Assembly: GCA_965247455.1 (NCBI GenBank) | Contig: CBDFHE010000017.1 | Coordinates: 248,001 to 312,000 of the forward strand | DNA: 64,000 nt | Source: JACZYA01 sp965247455 | GTDB lineage: Bacteria; Acidobacteriota; Terriglobia; Acidiferrales; 2-02-FULL-67-57 | Reading direction: 5' to 3' | In this document: positions 52,573 to 61,527 of the stretch, in pieces | Position numbering within the stretch: position 1 is the stretch's first letter | Layout: each line of letters starts with the position of its first letter | Notes under the pieces: model-generated | Database searches by the model: none | What the model saw: only the letters and a program-made list of their open reading frames with translations | Told to the model about the DNA's origin: nothing | Program-made: the position numbers and the translations under genes

Positions 52573-52926
52573 GCTCGCAGCCGGTAGCGTTGATGGGGCA
52601 GGGTGGTGCGTGTGACCTTCCTGGCCAGTTCTCCCCCGGCAATCTTGTCCTGAGAACTCGGTGTCCGCTTTGTCTGTGTTAGGCGCGACACCGCCGGCTG
52701 CCGGCGCATCCTTGACTTCAAGGGTTGTCGGTGCTAGCTTCCCCTCACAAATAGAGAGATGGGAGAACACGTCAATAGATAGTTGGAAATACTCCACTGT
52801 GTCGCTCTGGAGAGAAATTCGAGAAGGCTGTCGATGCAGTTTCTCTTAAAGCATCCGGGTTTGACAATCGAAGTAAAAAAGGCAGGCGTGTTGGCGCATA
52901 TCCCGACGCGCAGATAGGGGGAAACA

Positions 52927-54087
52927 ATGGCTTTTGCTTACCGGCATGACTGGCCTTGGTCCCGGTATTCGAATCGGTATGCCCAACGCCGGGGCAGGAA
53001 AGATGGAGCGAAGAACATTCCTCCTCCCGATGGGGAAGAATTCGCCGATTACGAGATGGAGCTGAAGAATCTAGCCGACGAGAATATCCGGCGAATTGGT
53101 GCTGCTTGGGCAAGGGAAGATCGAACCCTGAAGAGAGAGTACTGTCAGTCTCTATCCGAATTTGAGGTGTCCAAACGGGACGCCGGACCGGCTAAAGCCG
53201 CGTATGAACAGGCCGCCCGGGAGCACCGCGAAGCCACGGAAGAAATGGGGAAGCATTACGGGAAGATTCAACTAGCCCCTTTTGCCTACATGATCATCAT
53301 GGCAATCATTATAGTGGGAGAGATCCCGCTGAACGCCGTGGTGTTCCGAATCATGGGGGAATCCGAAATCATGACCTACGTGATTTCCCTGGTCATCGCC
53401 GTCGGGCTTCCTTTTGGCGCCCACGCTCTGGGAATGCTTCTTCGGAAAAAGCCCTTTAAGCAGGGAGTGCTTACCACCGAGAGTATCTTCACGATACTCG
53501 CGATGGTTATGCCGGTCTTGGGGATTATGGCGGTAGCGTATGTCCGCCAAAAATACTTCGAATTGCCCACGGTGCAAGCCATATCAGGGGTACGAGCGGA
53601 TCCGGCTGCAGTGACGCTGGTATTCATTATTATTAACCTGTTGGTATTCACCGTGGCTGCTCTGGCTTCTTATCTCACGCACGACCCTCTGGTTCAAAAC
53701 TGGAGGAGGAAACTCAAGCTGGCAACCAGAGATCTGCAAATCAAGCAACGGCGGTTTGCTTAGGTCCAAGAGCGGCAAGGGAGTGTTTTGAGTCGGTTGG
53801 AGAAGGCTAAGGCCGAACGCCAAAACAAGTTTGAAGAAAAGAAACGCGACACTGAGGAAATCCGAGTTTTTGTTCATAGGATGATTGACATCTATCGGGG
53901 AGACAACCTTTTGACTCGGCAGAACACGGCGAGACCCAAGAAATGGAATGAAGGGTACCCTGAGGTCGGCGTGAACCCTCCCTTTTATGAGCAAGCCCTC
54001 GATTGGAACTGTCATACAAAAGATCAATCGCCTTACGGTGCCTCGGACAATCCATCTGCGCATGGCATGCCGGGCACCGAAAGCTAG
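52927..54087 (+). pseudogene. Coiled-coil membrane protein, one frame split by an in-frame amber stop
   Basis: Codons 1-278 encode a Lys/Glu/Ala-rich coiled coil (about 40-112), then about five membrane helices between 117 and 250, and a basic helix ending IKQRRFA. TAG at 53761-53763 interrupts, and the same frame continues with VQERQGSVLSRLEKAKAERQ and NKFEEKKRDTEEIRVFVHRM to 54087. The joined product would have 385 sense codons plus the stop position. The helix continues smoothly across the TAG (CAG to TAG would explain it). No family recognised. The next gene follows after 21 bases. Confidence 0.55.
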
Positions 54088-54108
54088 GGGCACGGATGAG
54101 CGGTCTGC

Positions 54109-54866
54109 ATGAACGCTAGGTTGCCAAAGCTGTTCCTCGCGTTGTGCCTGGGAGCGGGGACCCTTGCGCTGGGCGGGTGCCAGAAGGAGGAGATCCCTCC
54201 CAAGACGGAGTTTGTGCTGTTTGATCTTTCCGCCAGCACCGCCAGCCGGGAGGTCCGCGCCCGGTACCTGGAGGATTTCGAAAAGCTGCTCGCCAATATG
54301 CGGGGGGAGACATCCTGGTCGTCGATCGCATCACCAGCAACCCGCTGGCGCAATCGATCTTTCCGGTCAATGAGACCTTCGAGAAGATGAATCCGTGGAC
54401 CGAAAATCTGCTCAAGTGGCGGCGAGAGTCAAAAGGACAGAGGGAGCGTATCGTACAGATACTGAAAAAAATGGTGCTGGACTCCAAGCAGCGTTCCCGC
54501 AAGACCTCTATCGTGGATGCTTTGCACCTGGCGCAGCGCGTCTTTGCGACCTATCCCAACTCGCGCCAAGTGTTGGTGCTTTTCTCCGACATGGTGGAGG
54601 AGTCTTCCTACTACGATTTCCGAAAAGAAGACCTGGCTCCGGCAAGAATTCGAGCGATCCTGGCAGCCGAAAAAGCGGAAAACCGGTTGCCCAAGCTCGA
54701 TGGCGTCAAGGTGTACGTGATCGGTGCCTCGGCGGGTTTTTACAGCCGGATGGAGCCCGAGGCAGTCCGCAAGATTCAAAATTTCTGGCTCGAGTATTTC
54801 AAGGCTTGCGGCGCCGACCTGCCGGTGGAGACATACGGCAGCGGTTTGATTCAACCTCCCGAATGA
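54109..54866 (+). pseudogene. VWA-like lipoprotein with a frameshift in a G run
   Basis: The N-terminus MNARLPKLFLALCLGAGTLA ends in lipobox LGGC. Then FVLFDLSASTASREVRARYL has DxSxS, a MIDAS-type metal site. After LLANM the frame is lost in CGGGGGGAG (54301-54307); one more G would restore GGDILVVDRITSN and run on through SRQVLVLFSDMVEESSYYDF to 54866, giving 252 residues. FSDMV matches the second VWA strand. It was probably a periplasm-facing metal-dependent binding protein paired with the membrane protein upstream. Sequencing error in the G run is possible. Confidence 0.6.
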
Positions 54867-54990
54867 AACGGTTTTTTGTCGAATGCCCTGATCTTCTACC
54901 ACTGGAAGCGCCGCTACAACCTCCACGAGCTGTCGAGCTTAGAGGAAGCGTGTTCCCACCGCTCCCAACGCGGGTGGCGGGGGCTTTCTT

Positions 54991-55533
54991 TTACTGCGCC
55001 ACTTCAACTTTGAAGCGCACTTTGATCTTTTCCCAGCGCAGCACGACCGTGGCAGCCTTGGCGGACAGGCCCTCAAAGCTAAAACCCATCCACTCGGTGT
55101 GGCCGGCGGTCTGCGGCTTGACCTGCACGCGCAGGGCGTCCTGGCCGGCGTCGTAGTTCGTGCCCCACTGGTCTGCGACCTTGTTGAAGATGAGGGTCCA
55201 CTCGCCCTCGGTGGGGATGGTGTAAAACGAGTAGGCGCCCTTGGACAACTTCTGTCCTTCGATAAGGACGTCGCCGCTGAAGGTAATCTTGGTGGCTTCG
55301 TTGGCGCCTGCGCGCCAGACTTGGCCGTAGGGCACAAGCTTGCCCCAGATGGTGCGGCCTTTCACGCCCGGCCGGCCATAGCTAATCGTCACTTCGGTGG
55401 TTCCGATGGTTTGCGAAACGCCGGCATTGGGACTGGGCCGGGCCGCATCGGAACCCCTTTGGGCCAGGGTGGGTAGTGCTGTGGCAAGAGCGAGAATCAC
55501 AACGGAAAAGAATAGATGTCTAAGTTTTCGCAA
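54991..55533 (-). CDS. Secreted DUF2911 protein
   Basis: 180 residues with a signal peptide (to TLAQ at 25). DUF2911 blocks are clear: VTISYGRPGVKGRTIWGKLV, GQVWRAGANEATKITFSGDV, LSKGAYSFYTIPTEGEWTLI and FNKVADQWGTNYDAGQDALR. The family is beta-rich, exported and frequent in Acidobacteriota and Bacteroidota, with unknown function. No operon partner is evident; the preceding plus-strand VWA gene converges on it. Confidence 0.9.
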   Translation of the reverse strand: MRKLRHLFFSVVILALATALPTLAQRGSDAARPSPNAGVSQTIGTTEVTISYGRPGVKGRTIWGKLVPYGQVWRAGANEATKITFSGDVLIEGQKLSKGAYSFYTIPTEGEWTLIFNKVADQWGTNYDAGQDALRVQVKPQTAGHTEWMGFSFEGLSAKAATVVLRWEKIKVRFKVEVAQ

Positions 55534-55756
55534 CGGTTTTTCCTCCTCCGGGCAGTTTCACCGATTCTGGGATTGTATGCGCAATTCGGTCGCATGGGCT
55601 ACCAGAGATTGATGCCGGTTCTGGCAGAGAGGTTGGGTCTGGCTGGGGCCGGACGCGCTTCCGCCGTTGGGGCCACTACCGGCTTGACGACGGCACCACA
55701 GATGACGGAGAATTCCACCGCGATGTAGCATCCCAATATTTTTTGAGGCTTTTCTA

Positions 55757-56056
55757 ATGAGCTTGTTAGGTCTTTTTCGCAAACTTGATCGGCAGTGTTG
55801 GTTCCTGTGCTACGAGTGCATGCGGCACAGCGGGCGCGAAGGGAATCCCGATGCGATGCAGGCAATCTTCCGCTATGACGGCCCGGCGGTGGAAATCAAC
55901 GGGCGGTCGTACGTGAAGTGTCCGCGCTGCGACAGCATCAACACCGTCTCCTTCCGGCAACTGAAGGAGGAGGGGGAAGAGGCGCAGCTCTGGGGCTTGG
56001 AGCGGATTGCCAAAGCGCATCCCCGCAGCATGTTTGAGGTGAAGCGCTCGGCCTGA
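55757..56056 (+). CDS. Small zinc-ribbon-like protein
   Basis: 99 residues. CYECMRHSG and KCPRCDSINT provide two CxxC knuckles of a probable zinc ribbon, separated by a beta hairpin (AVEINGRSYV). A charged helix (EEGEEAQLWGLERIAKAHP) follows. No enzyme motif. It lies in a gap between DUF2911 and trmD and converges with trmD. Function unknown. The 223 bases upstream contain nothing I can support. Confidence 0.6.
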   Translation: MSLLGLFRKLDRQCWFLCYECMRHSGREGNPDAMQAIFRYDGPAVEINGRSYVKCPRCDSINTVSFRQLKEEGEEAQLWGLERIAKAHPRSMFEVKRSA

Positions 56057-56070
56057 GCTTCCCGTCCGGC

Positions 56071-56853
56071 TCAAGGTTCACCCAGTTCTTCCAGCAGAGC
56101 GCGGTCGTCATCGCTGAGGGCCGCGCGTTCCAGCAGGTCGGGGCGGTTGCGCCGGGTCTTGGCCAGCGCTTGGCGGCGGCGCCAGCGTCTCACCTCTTCG
56201 TGGTTCCCGCTGAGAAGGACTTCCGGCACCTTGCGGCCGCGGAAGTCGGCGGGCCGCGTGTAGTGGGGGCAATCGAGGATGCCGCCGGCGCTGACAGTAG
56301 CATCGGAATGGACCGTGAACGAATCCTCGACCGCTGAGCGCGGGTCGCTCAGCGCTCCGGGCAGCAGCCGCGTGACCGCGTCCACCACTACCGCCGCCGC
56401 CAGCTCGCCGCCGCTCAGTACGAAGTCACCGATGGAAATTTCCAGTGGAGCCAAGTGTTCTATCACGCGTTCATCCACCCCTTTGTAGCGGCCACAGAGG
56501 AGCACCAAGCGCGGCCGCTGCGCCAGCTCGTGCGCGACCGACTGGTTGAACAGCCGCCCCTGCGCCGAGAGCAGCACCACCGCCGTCTGTCGGCGCTCCT
56601 CCGCGGGCTGCTCGGAAAAGAGACTTTCCACCGCGGCGAAGATAGGTTCCGGCTTCAACAACATGCCTTCGCCCCCGCCAAAGAGCCGATCGTCCACGGT
56701 GCGGTGCTTGTCGGTGGTGAAGTTGCGCAGGTCGTGGACGCGAATCTCCACCAAGCCGGCCGCGCGCGCGCGGCGCACGATGCCGTGGTCGAGCGGCCCG
56801 GCAAAGAAGTCCGGAAAAATGGTGACGATATCGAAGTTCACGCTCGGAATCAT
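56071..56853 (-). CDS. trmD: tRNA (guanine-N1-)-methyltransferase
   Basis: 260-residue SPOUT enzyme that methylates G37 of tRNAs reading CNN/CGG-type codons, keeping the reading frame. FDIVTIFPDFFAGPLDHGIV, FTTDKHRTVDDRLFGGGEGM, LLCGRYKGVDERVIEH (trefoil-knot SAM site) and ISIGDFVLSGGELAA are all present. ATG 56853 is used; a GTG at 56841 is possible. It is part of the scattered rpsP-rimM-trmD-rplS set. Confidence 0.96.
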   Translation of the reverse strand: MIPSVNFDIVTIFPDFFAGPLDHGIVRRARAAGLVEIRVHDLRNFTTDKHRTVDDRLFGGGEGMLLKPEPIFAAVESLFSEQPAEERRQTAVVLLSAQGRLFNQSVAHELAQRPRLVLLCGRYKGVDERVIEHLAPLEISIGDFVLSGGELAAAVVVDAVTRLLPGALSDPRSAVEDSFTVHSDATVSAGGILDCPHYTRPADFRGRKVPEVLLSGNHEEVRRWRRRQALAKTRRNRPDLLERAALSDDDRALLEELGEP

Positions 56854-57093
56854 ACCGCAGGGTTTCTTCCCGCTGAGAATGTTTCGCAGCTCCCGTTGCG
56901 GGGAACAGAGTCTCCGGGGCGAGGGAACGCAATGCGAGCGGGGGGTCTTGGTCTCCTACGCGCTTCCGGCCGGGCCGATTCGCTGATTCCCATCGGAGGA
57001 AGTCTCTATTAAAATGTCTCCAGTCCTGCGCCGATTCCACCGGTGTTTGGAAGGCGCAGCGCGCTTTTCCTTAGCCACGGGGGAGATGGCGAA

Positions 57094-58494
57094 GTGGTCG
57101 GCCCAGACAAAGTTCTGGAGTGGATCCTCAGCTTCCGCGAGGAACGCCGGGAGAGGGGGGAGGCGCCCTTTTATGAGGCGCGCCTGTCCGGGTGGCTGCC
57201 GCGTCGCGCGCTGGCGCTTTCGGTGGTGCTGCACGTCTTGGCGGTGGTACTGCCGCTGCCGGCCTTCCTGTTCGCGCCGCCCCCGCAGGAACCGGCAAGT
57301 GCGTTGCGCATCGAGTACGATGTACAGTGGGCCCAGCCGCAGCGGCTGCCGCTGATTGCGCCCAGGCGCGCGCGGAACACAAAGCCTCCTCGGCCAAAGC
57401 CGAAGAAGGCGTCGCCCGCGCTGGCGGCGGAGTCCTACCAGCCGCAGGCGATTGTCTCCAATCCTCCCGAGCCCAACCATCCTACTCAGACACTCCTGAC
57501 TAAGCTCGACGCCGCCACCGCGCAGCCAGCCGACCTGCGCCTGCCCAACATGGTCATTCCCCACGCACCGGAGGTAAACCTGAAACCGGTGGTGCGGTTG
57601 TCGCCGCAGCCAAGGCCCGCTTCTCTCCCGCGGCTCCCCAGCCCGGGCGAATTCATGCTGGCCGAAACCAAACTGGAAAACCTTCGGCCACGCTTGCCTG
57701 TTCGTCCGGGGAGTCCTCGCGGCGTTTCCGCTCCGGAGGTGGGCGGGCCCAAAGTTTTGCGCCAGGCCGTGGGTGTACCGGGCGGTTTGGTGGCGCTCAG
57801 CGCCAATCCTGCCGTGCCCACCCCTTTGCTGGAAATTCCCCAGGCCCGCTTGCAGGCGCGCTTTGCCGCCGGGCCCAAGCCCGGTGAGGGCGGCGGTGGC
57901 GCAGTGGAAATCGGCGCGGGGATGGGAATTGAATTGCCTGACACCTACGTCAGCGGCGGGAGTGGTGCGGGTGTGGGTGGCTTCGCCATTGTCGGCCCGG
58001 CCCCACCACCACCGGCGGCACCCCCGCCGGAGAGGAGCCGGGAGGAGCGCATCCAGGAGTTGCTGGAAGCAACTGAGCCGGGGGCGCACAGCCCACGCGT
58101 ACACAGCACTTACCTGTTCCTGTCTAACCTGACCGCCCAGTCGTCGAGCTGGCTGCTGCGGTTTATCGAACGAGAACCCGGCAACCCGGCGGCAGGCGAG
58201 GCCGGCCAGGGTCGGAGCTTTTCGGCTCCGGTGGTGGTGCAGAAAGTTGACCCGTGCTATCCCTCCGACGCCTACACCGAGCGGGTGGACGGCACGGTGT
58301 TACTCTACGGAGTGATTGGCGCCGACGGCGGCGTCGAAGACGTCACCGTCGTGCGCGCAACCGAGGAGCGGCTGGCGGAGCGAGCGAAAGACGCCTTCGC
58401 CCGCTCGCGCTTCCAGCCCGCACGCAAGAATGGGCGGCCCATCGCCGTTGATGTTTTGGTCGAAATCCCTTTCCGCCTCGCCCTCTGCTTTTAA
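57094..58494 (+). CDS. TonB-family energy-transducer protein
   Basis: 466 residues. One N-terminal membrane helix (about 38-60, ALALSVVLHVLAVVLPLPAF) is followed by a long Pro/Lys-rich periplasmic spacer. A C-terminal TonB-like domain (about 375-466) contains VVVQKVDPCYPSDAYTERVD, GTVLLYGVIGADGGVEDVTV and AFARSRFQPARKNGRPIAVD. It would couple the proton motive force to outer-membrane receptors. GTG 57094 is preferred, with GGGGGAG eight bases upstream; a longer in-frame GTG at 57043 lacks this. It is encoded against its minus-strand neighbours. Confidence 0.82.
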   Translation: MVGPDKVLEWILSFREERRERGEAPFYEARLSGWLPRRALALSVVLHVLAVVLPLPAFLFAPPPQEPASALRIEYDVQWAQPQRLPLIAPRRARNTKPPRPKPKKASPALAAESYQPQAIVSNPPEPNHPTQTLLTKLDAATAQPADLRLPNMVIPHAPEVNLKPVVRLSPQPRPASLPRLPSPGEFMLAETKLENLRPRLPVRPGSPRGVSAPEVGGPKVLRQAVGVPGGLVALSANPAVPTPLLEIPQARLQARFAAGPKPGEGGGGAVEIGAGMGIELPDTYVSGGSGAGVGGFAIVGPAPPPPAAPPPERSREERIQELLEATEPGAHSPRVHSTYLFLSNLTAQSSSWLLRFIEREPGNPAAGEAGQGRSFSAPVVVQKVDPCYPSDAYTERVDGTVLLYGVIGADGGVEDVTVVRATEERLAERAKDAFARSRFQPARKNGRPIAVDVLVEIPFRLALCF

Positions 58495-58500
58495 CTGCGC

Positions 58501-58908
58501 TCACTTCTCCCGCGTGAGTTTCAGGGCGGCGGAATTGATGCAGTAGCGCTTGCGCGTGGGCGGGGGGCCGTCGTCGAAGACGTGGCCGAGATGAGCGTCG
58601 CAGGCGCTGCACAGCGCTTCAGTCCTTCGCATGAAGAGACTGTCGTCGGTTTCGGCGTTTACGTTCTCCGGTGAAATCGGCGCCCAGAAGCTCGGCCAAC
58701 CGGTGCCGGAATCGTACTTGGTCTCCGAGCTGAACAAGTCGGCGCCGCAACACGCGCACTGGTACATCCCTTCCTCTTTGCAGTCGTGGTATTGCCCGGT
58801 GAAGGCCGGCTCGGTGCCTTTTCGCCGGCAGACTTCGAACTGTTCCGGCGTGAGCAGCCCTCTCCATTCTTTCTCGGTCCTATGTAGTTTGCTTTTCATT
58901 TTTTTCAT
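58501..58908 (-). CDS. msrB: Peptide methionine (R)-S-oxide reductase
   Basis: 135 residues. It repairs oxidised methionine in proteins. The zinc cysteines are in CACCGADLF and LCSACDAHLG, the substrate site is YDSGTGWPSFWAPI, and the catalytic Cys is in KRYCINSAALKL. An ATG at 58908 is used, with another in frame three codons later. It lies between rimM and the convergent TonB gene, an unusual guest within the ribosomal set. Confidence 0.96.
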   Translation of the reverse strand: MKKMKSKLHRTEKEWRGLLTPEQFEVCRRKGTEPAFTGQYHDCKEEGMYQCACCGADLFSSETKYDSGTGWPSFWAPISPENVNAETDDSLFMRRTEALCSACDAHLGHVFDDGPPPTRKRYCINSAALKLTREK

Positions 58909-58924
58909 CCTTCATCGCTTGCCA

Positions 58925-59491
58925 CTAAGGGTTGAGGTCGCGGAGACCTTCGGGGAGGGCGACTTCGATGAGTTTTTCCTCGGGGGCGATGCGGGGGCAG
59001 AACTCCTGCGCGAAGGGAATCAGCAACTCCTTGCCCTCCGGTGTCTCCACCACCAGGCGAACCGCGCCGCTGTCGTTCTGTACCGCGCGCACACTGCCCA
59101 ACTCGGCGCCGCTCTTCGCTTCCACCACCCGGCAGCCCACTAGGTCGTCGAGATAGTAGCTGGCCTCGGGCAGGGGCGCGGTTTCCGAGCGGGGAATCTG
59201 GATTTCGCGCCCGACCAGCTCCTGCGCCGCCGAGATGGAGTCGCAGCCGGAAAACTTGAAGATCAGATATTTCTTGTGGAACCAGGTTTTTTCCACCTGC
59301 GCGGGAGTGGGCTGGCCGCGGCCGTCCCAGAGGAAGACTTCAGCGCGCTCGGCCAGTGGTTGGGGAAAGTTGGTCAAGATTTGGGCGGCGACTTCGCCGT
59401 GGCGGCCCTGGGTCTTGGTAATGCGGGCGACCGTGAGCCAAGCGGAGGCCGGGCCGGCGCTGCCGCTGGGTGAACTGCGCCCTTGGGGCAA
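58925..59491 (-). CDS. rimM: 16S rRNA processing protein RimM
   Basis: 188 residues. RimM assists 30S maturation by binding S19. WLTVARITKTQGRHGEVAAQ is the classic N-terminal block, then VEKTWFHKKYLIFKFSGCDS, the PRC-barrel YYLDDLVGCRVVEAKSGAEL and LLIPFAQEFCPRIAPEEKLI. The only sensible start is TTG 59491, with GGAG placed in the end of khpA, two bases from its stop. Coupled translation with khpA is likely. Confidence 0.93.
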   Translation of the reverse strand: MPQGRSSPSGSAGPASAWLTVARITKTQGRHGEVAAQILTNFPQPLAERAEVFLWDGRGQPTPAQVEKTWFHKKYLIFKFSGCDSISAAQELVGREIQIPRSETAPLPEASYYLDDLVGCRVVEAKSGAELGSVRAVQNDSGAVRLVVETPEGKELLIPFAQEFCPRIAPEEKLIEVALPEGLRDLNP

Positions 59492-59493
59492 GT

Positions 59494-59724
59494 TTACTCC
59501 AGGATTTCCAGGGTGAAGCGCTTGCGGAGTTTGGTTCCGGCAGCGCCCAGAATGGTGCGCATGGAGCGGGCGGTGCGGCCTTGCTTGCCGATCACCTTGC
59601 CCAGGTCGGACGGATCGACGCGCAACTCCAGCACCGTTACCTGTTCGCCTTCTACGGCATTCACCTTTACTTGATCGGGATTGTCCACCAGGGCCTTGGC
59701 GATCTGCTCGATCAGCTCCCTCAT
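59494..59724 (-). CDS. khpA: KH-domain RNA-binding protein
   Basis: 76 residues: IAKALVDNPDQVKVN, then LELRVDPSDLGKVIGKQGRT with the KH GxxG loop (IGKQGR) and ARSMRTILGAAGTKLRKRF. It binds RNA as a small KH protein (formerly YlqC). Position between rpsP and rimM is the family's normal place. ATG 59724. Confidence 0.93.
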   Translation of the reverse strand: MRELIEQIAKALVDNPDQVKVNAVEGEQVTVLELRVDPSDLGKVIGKQGRTARSMRTILGAAGTKLRKRFTLEILE

Positions 59725-59801
59725 GCCTTCCCCCCTCGACTCCGCTTTCTGCTTTCGCCCCGAGGAGCCGAATGATCCTGGACTTGAAGTGCCGTAATCT
59801 C

Positions 59802-60041
59802 CTAAAGCAGCTTGTTCTTTCGCAGGAAGCTCCGCACGGTCTCGGAGGGTTGGGCGCCCTTGCTGAGCCAGTACTGCACACGTTCCGCCTTCAGGTTGAT
59901 CTCCGCCGGTTCCCGGCGCGGGTTGTACTGCCCCACGATCTCAACGAATCGGCTGTCCCGCGCGCGCTTCTTCTCCGTTACAACGATGCGATAGACAGGC
60001 TGCTTCTTTTTTCCTACACGTGTTAAGCGGATCGTCAGCAA
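59802..60041 (-). CDS. rpsP: 30S ribosomal protein S16
   Basis: 79 residues: LTIRLTRVGKKKQPVYRIVV, RARDSRFVEIVGQYNPRREP and VQYWLSKGAQPSETVRSFLR are standard S16. No ATG is available. TTG 60041 is chosen because GGGGGAGG lies 8 bases ahead of it and it begins at the conserved N-terminus; a start at 60059 would fall within that ribosome site. First gene of the rpsP-khpA-rimM run. Confidence 0.95.
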   Translation of the reverse strand: MLTIRLTRVGKKKQPVYRIVVTEKKRARDSRFVEIVGQYNPRREPAEINLKAERVQYWLSKGAQPSETVRSFLRKNKLL

Positions 60042-60070
60042 GCTCGTTTCCTCCCCCAAAGGATTGCTCC

Positions 60071-60099
60071 ATTATAGCGGTTTTTGCCCGGTTGGGGAA
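60071..60099 (-). promoter_or_regulatory. Probable promoter of the rpsP-khpA-rimM run
   Basis: A perfect TATAAT (60071-60076, minus strand) lies 30 bases ahead of the rpsP start. The -35 position, 17 bases further up, reads TTCCCC, a weak match. Predicted leader of about 24 bases. Confidence 0.45.
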
Positions 60100-60128
60100 G
60101 GAGAGGATCGGCCCCCGGCTTGCGTTCC

Positions 60129-61214
60129 TTAGCTGCGCCAGCGCAGCGTGACCGGCCCCTTGAGGGGATGCTCCATCGGGCGGCCGGTGCGCTGGGCCTC
60201 CAGGTGCGCCGCCTTCAACTGGAAGTACCACTTGGCGGGCCGGTCGGCGTCGTCCACCAGCATCAAGGCGGGGCTGTGCCGCAGGCCGACCGCCTGCTTT
60301 TCCATCGTCAGGCGATCCTGTTCGATGAACATGCGCCCGAAGAGGCGCAGCAGCGACACGGCGAAAGGAAGCCACGGGAAGATGTTCCACGCGGCCACGA
60401 AGTCAATGCGGCAGAGGTTGCGCTCGATGGGCGTGACGGTGGCGCGGCTGGAGAACCACTTGTCTCCGGCGCGAATCTGCTCGAAACGCATGTTGGGCAG
60501 GACAAATTCAATCGTGGTAGTGGGTTGGCCGTATGCTTTCAGCAGCTTGTAAGGGGCACTGTTGGCTGAGGGCGTGTGCGGTGCAATCCGGAAGCCGTTG
60601 GGGATGGGCTCGAAGGTCTTTTCCTTTACTTGAATGCTGCGGCGGCTGCGCCACCACCAGGCCTGGTGCACAAAGGGGCCGTGGGCCGGGTCCATCAGTC
60701 CGATGATGCCGTGGTCCACGTTCGAGGGCAGCTTGGCAGCGAGGTGCGTAATGCGGTAACGCTCGCTGAAGACCGGCAGGCGCGGCACCGGCGGCGGCGA
60801 GGAGATGCGCGTGGCGGGGTCGGGCAGGAAGACCCAGACGTAGCCGTCAGCCTCTTCGCAGGGGAAGCTGGAAGCATGGATGCGCTCGACCTTGAGCTTC
60901 TCGTGCCCGGCGAGCGAAGGAATCTCCCGGCATTGGCCGGTGGTGGCTTCGAAGCGCCAGCCGTGGTAGCAACACTCGACCTGCGCGCCGTCGAAGCGAC
61001 CCTCGGAGAGCGGCATGCTGCGGTGCGGGCAGGTGTCGCGCAGGGCGAAGGCGCGGCCGTTGTCGTTGCGGCCGATCACCAGCGGCACGCCCAGCAGCAT
61101 GGCCTTGTGCAGCTTGCGGCCGCTGACCTGCGGGCTGCGCAGCGCGGGATACCAGAAGCCTAGCAGCATTTCCGCGTCGGGCGTCTGCGGAGTGGGCGTG
61201 GCGGCGTCGCTCAT
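60129..61214 (-). CDS. Rieske [2Fe-2S] non-heme iron oxygenase
   Basis: 361 residues. The Rieske cluster ligands are Cys62-x-His64 and Cys81-x2-His84 (CPHRSMPLSEGRF, CCYHGWRF). The C-terminal catalytic part has VDHGIIGLMDPAHGPFVHQ, matching the mononuclear iron site of pheophorbide-a-oxygenase-like enzymes. Substrate unknown; this group hydroxylates or cleaves aromatic and cyclic compounds. The ATG at 61214 is preferred over one at 61343, since it starts just before the conserved region. It stands between ffh and rpsP. Confidence 0.88.
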   Translation of the reverse strand: MSDAATPTPQTPDAEMLLGFWYPALRSPQVSGRKLHKAMLLGVPLVIGRNDNGRAFALRDTCPHRSMPLSEGRFDGAQVECCYHGWRFEATTGQCREIPSLAGHEKLKVERIHASSFPCEEADGYVWVFLPDPATRISSPPPVPRLPVFSERYRITHLAAKLPSNVDHGIIGLMDPAHGPFVHQAWWWRSRRSIQVKEKTFEPIPNGFRIAPHTPSANSAPYKLLKAYGQPTTTIEFVLPNMRFEQIRAGDKWFSSRATVTPIERNLCRIDFVAAWNIFPWLPFAVSLLRLFGRMFIEQDRLTMEKQAVGLRHSPALMLVDDADRPAKWYFQLKAAHLEAQRTGRPMEHPLKGPVTLRWRS

Positions 61215-61271
61215 CTTCGACAGGCAGCCTACACCAGCCCGCTCAACTCCGGCAAGGGAGCAGAAAGGCTC

Positions 61272-61420
61272 GTAGTGGGTCCGTTTCAAACTTGCAATAT
61301 CACACCGAGCCCCGTGGCACCTGCCACGGGGTGCTTGTGCCACTTTTCCACCCGGCGGCAGGTGCCTGCCTACCGCTTGCCCGCCTAGGGCGGGCAGGCA
61401 GGCCGCCGGGCTCAGCGACG
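61272..61420. repeat. Dispersed GC-rich repeat, family A, copy 2
   Basis: Inverted relative to copy 1. It starts with GTAGTGGGTC at 61272 and carries CCGTGGCACCTGCCACGG, GGCGGCAGGTGCCTGCCTAC and CCGCCTAGGGCGGGCAGG. The second terminal GACCCACTAC of copy 1 is missing here. Confidence 0.6.
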
Positions 61421-61457
61421 AATTATGTATCGGGAACCTGATCCGTTATCTAACAGG

Positions 61458-61496
61458 TTGGCTGCAGAGGCGCGGAGGACGCAGAGAAAGAACAAG
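61458..61496. repeat. Family C intergenic repeat, copy 3
   Basis: GCTGCAGAGGCGCGGAGGAC followed by GCAGAGAAAG, directly downstream of the family A copy and ahead of the epimerase stop. Confidence 0.45.
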
Positions 61497-61527
61497 AGCC
61501 AGGAGGCAGAAAGATTTGCTGCGGAAG

